Positions 56,545-64,000 of a DNA stretch of 64,000 bases are shown one piece after another (within the stretch, counting starts at the first letter, position 1; each line of letters starts with the position of its first letter). Under the pieces are notes generated by a model. The model was not told where the DNA came from and did no database searches. It worked only from the letters and a program-made list of their open reading frames with translations. The DNA lies in assembly GCF_019320115.1 (NCBI RefSeq), contig NC_089581.1, forward strand, positions 93,990,802-94,054,801. Reading direction: 5' to 3'. The position numbers were made by a program, and so were the translations under genes. The stretch comes from Miscanthus floridulus (lineage: Eukaryota > Streptophyta > Magnoliopsida > Poales > Poaceae).

Positions 56545-58887
56545 TGTTTGGTTTTGGTAATTGAGTGACAACCTTAGGTGGACTAATATGTGTTTGAGTG
56601 AAATACATAGGTGATTAGTCCACAAGTATATGTGTGTGAGCAACATATGCCATAGAGGTGAAATGGTTTGAACTTGTTGCAAAGCTTACACATGTGATGA
56701 TGAAGGAGCTCATTGCACATGAGACATGACATTGAGTCATGTGATCAAGGTGGAGAATATCAAGACATGACTTGGCTTGATGGACCGGTTGCAAGTGTGA
56801 AGGGCAAGTTGAGTGATGACTTGGCGTCGATGGACCAAAGCAATGGTGAAGAGCAAGTGAAGTCAAGATTGATGAACCAATATGATCATGTGATGATATG
56901 GAGTGGATCATATCATTGTTGATCATGTTGGTGCATGTCTTGCATCAACATTTGAGGAGATGGAATGAAATGCTCAAGGCAAACATATAACCTAAGGCAT
57001 TTCATTTCACCGGTCATAGGTGTGTAGAGAAGTTTATGACCAAGTTTAGGATAGATGGCCATACTATTAAGAGGAGCAAACTTGTTTGCATATCAGTCAT
57101 CTAGTGCCACTTGAGCGATCTAACCTTACATATGTGTTAGGATCGAGTGGCATGGTGAATTGAGTGACTAATCCTTTTGGAAATGTTTGTGAAAAGCTAA
57201 CACACGTGCACATGGTGGTGTTAGCACATTTGCAAAGGTGAAGAAGTTGGTGAAGAAGAGGAGGTGAAACTAGGCTCGAGGTGCTGCCTAGGTGTCACCG
57301 CCACTCCATGTCCAGTGCACTGCCACCCCAGAGGTGTTGACTAGCTAGAGAAGGCTGAGAGTGGTGTGTTGGGGCTGGTAATGCCCTGCCATGTCCGGTG
57401 GCACTGCCACCCCTAGGGCGGTGCCCATCTGACCACAGGTTCAGAGCAGGAGAGAAAGGGCGGTCATCACCCTGACCGATGTGCACCACCAAGGGGTTGT
57501 CCGGTGGCACCGCCACTTTTTACCCAAGGCTGGTTGTTTGCCTATTTTAGTAGTTGATTGAGGGGGTCACCGCCATGGTGATGGCGGTGCACCACCCTAA
57601 ATTTCTAGAGAATTGATGTTTCATGTAGTTGGCCAGGGGGGTCACCACCACCGCTATGGTAGTGCATCATCCTAGCTGTCCAATGTTTCTAGTCAGTTAG
57701 AATTTGACCAGTTGGAAGGGGCACCACTGTGTCTAGTGCCCTTGTAGAAACCAGCAGCTTTGCTCCAATGGCTCTATTTTGCTTGGGGGCTATAAATAGA
57801 GGTGGAGCTCATTCTTGGGCTAGTTGCTAAGCACCCTTAAGCCTTGGTGGCTTATGTAGGTGTGCCTGGGAGCCCTCTAACTCACTTGTGCTTGCAAGAG
57901 TGCGATCCTGATTACAAGTGAGTGTGATTCTAGTGCTTTGCATCATGAGGTTGCATCGAGTGGCACTAGGTGATCAAGTTGTAAGCCAGTGGTGCTTAGT
58001 TACTCTTGGAGGTTGCCACCTCCTAGATGGCTTGGTGGCCTTGTGACTCCGTTGAAGCACGCAAGAATATTGTGCAGGTACTCCGAAGGAGGGTTTGTGA
58101 GGGGGATTGTGCTCACCCTCGTGGGGATCGTGAATAGCAACTCTAGTTGAGCATGTCATTGAGCTATCCTCACTTTCAGGGTAGGTTCTTGCCATGTCCG
58201 ACATGCGGGCTTGGCGGATGCATATTAGCCGCCAAACCACAAAGTGAGTGGTCGACACAATGGGGACTGTAGCTTGGTGGCAACCAAGTGAACCTCAGGA
58301 GAAAATCACCATATCAACATTGTCTTCATCATCTTCTCGATGGTTTGCATTCCGTGCAACACAAGCTTGTATTTACATTTCATACATTGTGCTTGTGTAG
58401 TTGCTCTTGTAATTAGTTTGCTTGTGTAGCTTACTAGTTACCTTCTTGCTTGTGTATCACAGAAGTAGCTCCCTTGCATGGCTAATTTGGTTTTAGTAAC
58501 TTTGTTAGTTACATTGCTTAGTTTGTGTAGCTAAGTGATTTGCACTCTCTAATTTGGCTTGTGTAGCCTTGTTATTGAGCATTTCTAGTGAGCTTAGGAG
58601 CTTTGTGCTTTTTGCATCACTAGCATGTGTAGGAGCTCCCTGGTTGCCAAAGTACTAGTGCATAGGTTTGTGAGACCTTGCTCTAGAATTAATTAGGTGA
58701 GCTCTAGCTATCTTGGCACCTTTGTTGCCTAATTAGGATCTGTATAAGGTGCTTGTGAACTTAGATAAAGGGGTGCAGTCTTGGCTAGACCGATAGTTTT
58801 AATTCCGCACTTGTATCAGTTAGCCAGTGTGATTAAGTTATAGAAAGGACTATTCACTCCCCTCTAGTCTGCCATCTCAACCCTACA
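56545..58887 (+). mobile_element. 5' LTR of SIR-1 (Sirevirus-like copia element)
   Basis: Starts tgtttggttttggtaattga, the typical Sirevirus LTR start in grasses. It ends ctcaaccctaca, followed by a Met primer site. It contains a TATA box and several GC-rich phrases on cacc/gccac repeats between 57290 and 57740. No 3' LTR is seen before 63951. Confidence 0.8.
57790..57800 (+). promoter_or_regulatory. TATA box in SIR-1 LTR
   Basis: ctataaatagagg lies two thirds into the LTR, a good core promoter match. Confidence 0.65.
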
Positions 58888-58889
58888 TG

Positions 58890-58900
58890 TGGTATCAGAG
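58890..58900 (+). other. Primer-binding site of SIR-1 (tRNA-Met)
   Basis: tggtatcagag matches the initiator-Met site exactly over these bases, two bases after the LTR end. Confidence 0.85.
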
Positions 58901-58938
58901 GTTGGTCTCTCATTTGTGGTCTTCACTGACCCAAGAGG

Positions 58939-60956
58939 ATGGCGTCTAGTGGGCTAGATGATTGTGAGACACAAATTTTTGATGGCACAAACTTTGCACA
59001 GTGGAAAAATCACATGCTTGATCATTTTTGTGCAAAGGGACCTAAATTTTGGTGGATTGTCACTAGTGGTCTCACTCACATCTTGGACCATAGAAATCTC
59101 ACCAAAGCTCAAAGAGTTCTATATGAACTTGATGCACATGCTTGTTGTTATCTAATGGATGCATTGAGCTTTGATTTGATGAAAAAGATAAACTACGTGG
59201 GAACTGCTCATGAGATATGGGAATCAATCAAGCACACCTTCGGTGACTCCTCCACATGGGATGATGGCAAGTTCAAGAAGGAGGATGAGCCTAAGGAAGA
59301 CGAACATGCGTGTGTCGAGCATGACCACATTTTGGTGATTGTGGAAGATTGCTCCACCTCATGGTCAAGTAATGATGATGATAGATTAACTACATAGTTC
59401 ACTTGACAAGACTAATGATGATGCTACAAGTGGATGCAATGATGATGCAACCCCATGCACACTTGAGGATGATAGTTCATGCTCAGGGCTATGAAAGTGA
59501 TGCTTCTACAAGCTCTCCATCACCACATTGCTTCATGTCACAAGGTGACACAGAGGTACAAAATGCTAATGTGGTTGATCATGTTGGTCATATGATGAGC
59601 TTGTTAGTAGACTTGCTAGTATGACCATGTCTTTAGAAAATGAGAAAGCTAAAACAATGAAATTGGAAAAAGAAAACTCATTTCTAAAGAATTCATGTGA
59701 AGATCATAAGTACTTGATGTTCTTAAATCTTCACATAGGTGAGCTAAAATTGACTCATGAGACACTACTTGCATCTCATGAAGAATTATTAGAACAACAT
59801 GCTTCTCTCATTAAAGCATTTTCAAAGAAACTTAAAAGGAATGAGAGCCCATCACATGAGTCAAGTGATCAATTGCAACATGTGACTAACCCATGTGATG
59901 TAGGCAAGAAGCATGTATCCACCTCTTGTGATGATTTATTAGATATGCCATGTTCTTCACATATAGATGCTTGTTCTTCTTCTATGTCTTGTGAGACTAA
60001 CCTTTTTAAGGAGAACAATGAGCTCAAAAAGGAAGTGAAGAATTTGAGCAACAAGCTAGAGAGGTGCTACAACTCAAAAGTCACCTTTGAGCATTTGATG
60101 AAGACTCAAAGAAACTTTGGTGACAAGAGTGGCCTTAGCTTCAAGAAGAAGATGACAAAGGGCAAAAGAAAAAGAGAAAAGAATATGAAGAAGGAAGCAC
60201 GTGTGAAGCTTTCTCATTTCATGTGCTATCAATGCCATGAAGTGGGTCATCTTCATGATCAATGCCCCAACATTGAGAAGCTCAAGAAGATGAAGAAAGA
60301 AGAGAGGCTCAAGCATGTCAAGTGCTTCAAGTGCCGCACTTGGGGTCACCTCACCTCAATGTGCCCAACCAAGCAATTGGTGAAGCAACAAGTAGAGCCT
60401 CAACCAAAGCCACAAGTTGAGCAAGAAAAGACACCCCTTGTGCAAGTCAAGATCAACCATGATGGTGGTGACTTGATGATGAAGAAGAAAATAATAAGGG
60501 GTGGAAGAGCAAGGCATCCAATGCAAATCTAAGATGTTAAGATGATGAGCAAGAATCAAGACAAGAAAAGAAATTTGTCTCACATCAAGTGCTTCAAGTG
60601 TGGAGACATAGGACACTTTTGCCTTGAGGTATCCTACCAAGCTTGAGAAGAAGGCTCAAGCAATTCTCAAGAGGCAAGGTAATGAGTAGCAATACATGAG
60701 CAAGAAAGAAAGGGCTATAACCAAAAGAATTTGCTACTCATGCTGGGAAAGGGGACACATGGCTCATTCATGTCCCCTAGGTAACACTCCTAAGCCCATT
60801 TCAATTAATGATGATTCTATGCTTAGGACGGATGGCAATGGTACCTTGGTTGCAATTGACAAAACATCCCACTATTCATACTAAGGCTACGCCTAAGTAT
60901 GTTGCTCCTAACTTGAGAGGACCCAAACTAGTTTGGGTACCATCAAAAAGTGGATG
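58939..60956 (+). pseudogene. SIR-1 gag-like ORF (copia, non-autonomous), frameshifted
   Basis: The start MASSGLDDCETQIFDGTNFA (ATG 58939) leads into a copia Gag domain of the UBN2 type: NFAQWKNHMLDHF, IVTSGLTHILDHRN, AHEIWESIKHTFGDSSTWDD. Frameshifts occur near 59395, 59495 and 59610. A long coiled-coil piece follows (59621-60532: ENEKAKTMKLEKENSFLKN), then CCHC knuckles CYQCHEVGHLHDQCP and CFKCRTWGHLTSMCP. A third is broken (KCFKCGDIGHF, near 60597) and a fourth is intact (CYSCWERGHMAHSCP, 60729-60775). It ends GPKLVWVPSKSG-stop. Pol does not follow, so the element depended on others. Four knuckles in one Gag is unusual. Confidence 0.8.
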
Positions 60957-63951
60957 AATGATTGTAGGTACCATCAGCATTGGAGTCTTGGTTCAAGTGG
61001 TATTCATTTTGTTGATCACATGATTGAGCCAAGTATTGAAAAGCAATGATCATTATCCCAATGTCATGACAAGATAGTGAAGTCTAAGAGCTATCAACAT
61101 ACAAGTGCTATAATTCAAGTTGTGGTGATTTATTGGAATTATTTGGTGGCTTGCAAATAATTGACTGAAAGCTTGCTATGGATAATCATGAGCTAATCAA
61201 GGTATATCTCTAGTTGATCTTTTCATTTGGGTGCATATGAGTTGATTGAATTGGATAAATATGCAATGTTGCTTGCTATAAGATGTTTGAATGGATAAAT
61301 TGATTAGTGATCAGGTTTGGATTGACTTGTGTTGGATAAGTTTATGAGATGACTTTTTGTAAGTGGATTGAATGGATATATGTCTTGTGAAAGTATTCAA
61401 ACAAGTTATTTCAAGTTTGATTCACATTTGATGAAGTATAGCTCAAGTAATTGAAATGTGTCCTAAATTGAAAATCTCAGCTAGCTGAGATCAAGTCTGA
61501 GTTTGAGTGACCAAATCTATTTGGATTGGCTTGAAATTTGGTATGCATGCTCTAGACTTATGGTATGAGATTCTGTAGAAATTTCATGACAATTTGATAA
61601 GAGATGCTTTGGTTTTGGAGTGGATATTTTCAGCCATAGTGCAGCAGTTTTCAGCATGTAGCAGTAGTGGAAGAATTGAAATCTGATAGCAATCTAGAAG
61701 TAAAATGAATCCCAATCTTTTACAAACGCTAGATGACTTAGTGAAACACATCTCCACCAAATTTTGTGCAAAATGAATCTGTACATTGGGATATATGGAT
61801 TTTTCATTGAAGGGGTACAAAATCTGCCAAAAAAGTGACAATTATTGGATTGATCAAGAGTCACTTTGTTTGAAAGGTCCTCAAGTTGGAAACATGTTCA
61901 TAAGTGATTGAGGTACCTAAGTATGTTTTTGAGATGAGCTAGAAGCATGACAAGCAAAGAGTACAAGACCATTTGATTATGGAGTGTACTTGGCACACAT
62001 TTGGTACTCAAGTTGAAGATCAAGATGAAACTCAAGATGAAGATGAAGATGAAGTTTAAGTTCTAGTTACAATTGGAAATCATTTGGTAGAAAGAAAAGG
62101 ACTTAAATAAGTAGAAAGAAAAGAACTTAAAGAAGGTTTCATGGTTACTCATCAAGTTAAGTCCTTCGCTTGGATCAATCAATCAAGATATTTCAAGTAA
62201 GTGTCAGGAATGGTTCTTTGGAGAGAGGTCACTTCTCCCTATGTGTAGGGGCTTGCCGCCTATGTGTGGGTAAACCAAGTGTAGGTTCTTGGAAGACTAA
62301 CATAGAAGTGGTAATCTAAAGGACATTTGACATGCTTATTTGGAGCAATCTAAAGGGTTGATCAAGAGAGCAAGCAACACCCAAAGAGAGCAAATCATTG
62401 GAATTCAAGTGGTTACTCACATTTAGTGCTCTCATGCAAGCAATGATCAAGAAAAGAAGCAAGCCAACCACAACAAGATAGTGCACTTGATCATATTAGT
62501 GGTTTTCAATTCATATGGGTGAATAATGGACTCGATCTATGATGATTGGTCTTCACCAAGCTATAAATTGGACTTCACATTGCTATTGGAGAAATGAATT
62601 GGAATCTATGTGACTATCCTCTTCTCCAACATAGCAAAGGTATCATTGTAATGTGCATGATCATTTCATCCCTTACTAGTATGCAGTTAGTGCATATAGT
62701 ACATGCTTATAGGATCATGCATTACAAATGAAATTTTAAATTCATAGCCTACCACTATTGCTTGAATGGTTGATTGATCTAGTGGTAGTATATGAGTTTG
62801 TTCATGAGCTAGTGAACACAAGTACTTGATTTAATTTGGATTGCTAACAAGTGACAAGTACAACAATGGAAAGATAACCCTTATAAGAGGTGTGAAGAAG
62901 CTTGTCATTGGTTCCAAACTAGACTTGGAAGGTTAGGCAAATCAATTTAGTTCAGGTCAACTTAGAAGCTCATGATAAGTAACAAGAGTACAAGCACAAG
63001 ACAACAATGCAAATGGATATCTAGTTTGGATTCAACTTACAAGTGATATCCTACAAGTGGTACTCATGAAGATAGTAAATGTTCAAGAAATGGTTTTTAT
63101 TGACAAATCAATCATACATGTGGTATCACATCTCTACACATGGTATCATTCATACAAGATGGTGGTTCCACAAGTGATCCTCAACTTTAAGTGATCATCA
63201 AGTGAAGAATGCATCCCTCATACAAGAGCTCAAACTTATCAAGTGGATGACCCATGCTATGACATAGGGGGAGGTGCCCCACCAATTGGTATCAAGGTCA
63301 AATATCCTATATGTTGTATCTCAAGAGCTATACAAGTGGTGTCATCCCAATATTTGGAAGTGTCCATCAAAAATGCAAGATTGAAGCCTCAACCATCTAC
63401 CCAAATGCACGCCTTTGCATCAATGAGATGCACACCTTTTATGGAAATTGATGACAAAGGGGGACAAATTGTACAAAGATATGAAAGTCTTGGGAAAGAT
63501 TGAGACAAAGATATCATGGGAAGTTGGATTTGGACATCCGACATGGACAAAGAGGGAGCAATATTAAGAAATGGAGAAGGATCAAAATTCTTGAACAAAA
63601 GAAGCACACAAGTAGGGGGAGCAAGCTCATGAACTTGTTTGATTGCATTTGATATGTGCATATTCATGTGCTTGCTTGCATTGCATAAGTTTTAAATTTG
63701 ATATGCATGCTTGTGTGGTGTATGCTAGTTGTAGAATTTGATTGATGATATGATAACTAGCATGCATAGGTTGGTAGCTAGACTTGTATTTCTACACATG
63801 TGGTACTACACAGGGTTTCTAATATTTTTGTTGTCTAGCTACTCATGGTGCTAAGGATGGTGTTAAAAGTGCAACTCCGATTGGTATCACGCATCAAAGG
63901 TTAATTTTTTTACACCTTAGCATCATTGGTAGTAATTACTCCCACACTTCT
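60957..63951 (+). mobile_element. SIR-1 downstream region without pol
   Basis: About 3 kb of AT-rich sequence between gag and the next LTR. I find no protease, integrase, RT or RNase H motif on either strand. It has many short direct repeats of caag/gtgg words, a gaagat run near 62020-62056, and a 24-bp tandem repeat (tagaaagaaaaggacttaaa, 62088 and 62112). Purine-rich agtagggggagcaag near 63612 resembles the sequences Sireviruses carry before their 3' end. The only ORF of note (63243-63503) has no recognisable domain. Confidence 0.5.
62088..62136 (+). repeat. 24-bp tandem repeat, two copies
   Basis: tagaaagaaaaggacttaaa..g at 62088 and tagaaagaaaagaacttaaa..g at 62112, with two differences. 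Confidence 0.7.
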
Positions 63952-64000
63952 TGTCATAGAACCATCCAATTTATAAGAGCACAAGTATAATAGCAATCAC
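63952..64000 (-). mobile_element. TEK-5: edge of another Tekay-type LTR
   Basis: tgtcatagaaccatccaatttataag... matches the LTR ends at 1584 and 12893 (tgtcgtagaaccaaccaat), in the same minus-strand orientation. Only 49 bp lie in the window. Confidence 0.75.

Noticed and set aside
1..64000. CRISPR array, bacterial operon or tRNA genes
   Set aside because: No regular spaced repeats, no bacterial gene layout and no cloverleaf-like sequence seen. Content is plant retroelement DNA.

Overview
The window is a block of grass-type plant repetitive DNA. It is made almost entirely of LTR retrotransposons inserted into one another, plus a short island of broken host-gene fragments. I see no intact cellular gene. 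The grass assignment is inference. It rests on Ty3/gypsy Tekay(Del)-type chromoviruses with 4-5 kb LTRs, a Cassandra LTR carrying a 5S rRNA-derived domain, a gag-only Sirevirus-like copia element, and GC-rich blocks alternating with AT-rich DNA. Element names used here are my own working labels.

Layout, outermost first. ATH-1 (+, Athila/Tat-like, non-autonomous) is represented by an LTR remnant at 41171-42081 and a broken ORF from 42352 to about 50240. Its ORF is split by TEK-4, a solo Tekay-type LTR at 43579-48702. Its LTR is cut by TEK-1 (+). TEK-1 has a 5' LTR at 1-1296 (entering from the left), a leader at 1297-1583 and 30414-32370, gag-pol at 32371-36420, and a 3' LTR at 36421-41170. TEK-2 (-, 1584-30413) is inserted in the TEK-1 leader. 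Its 3' LTR is 1584-6215, pol-gag 6186-10680, leader ORF 11051-12114, and split 5' LTR 12893-16452 plus 29302-30413. TEK-3 (-, 16453-29301) is inserted in the TEK-2 5' LTR. Its outer right end is not its own terminus but a complete Cassandra LTR (29029-29301), and a perfect 5-bp duplication (agcga) flanks the whole composite.

From 50741 to 56544 lies a gene-fragment island. It holds a minus-strand TFIP11/STIP pseudogene, a minus-strand B3-domain pseudogene, and several degenerate direct and tandem repeats. From 56545 a Sirevirus-like copia element, SIR-1, begins: LTR, tRNA-Met primer site, a gag-like ORF with four CCHC knuckles, then 3 kb without pol. At 63952 another Tekay-type LTR (TEK-5, minus) starts and runs off the window.

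The autonomous Tekay elements carry gag, an aspartic protease, RT-RNase H, integrase and a chromodomain tail, but all are dead. Most premature stops are Gln CAG to TAG changes, as expected from decay of methylated CHG sites, and TEK-1 and TEK-2 have also lost catalytic residues. Three patterns are not explained by routine annotation. First, a conserved acidic peptide-coding segment lies inside the LTRs of all four Tekay-type families. Second, a conserved hairpin plus polypyrimidine/CAG block sits downstream of it. Third, the gag ATG sits directly after a 3' splice-site-like CAG or TAG in every element. Together these suggest LTR-derived spliced transcripts, which I offer as inference.
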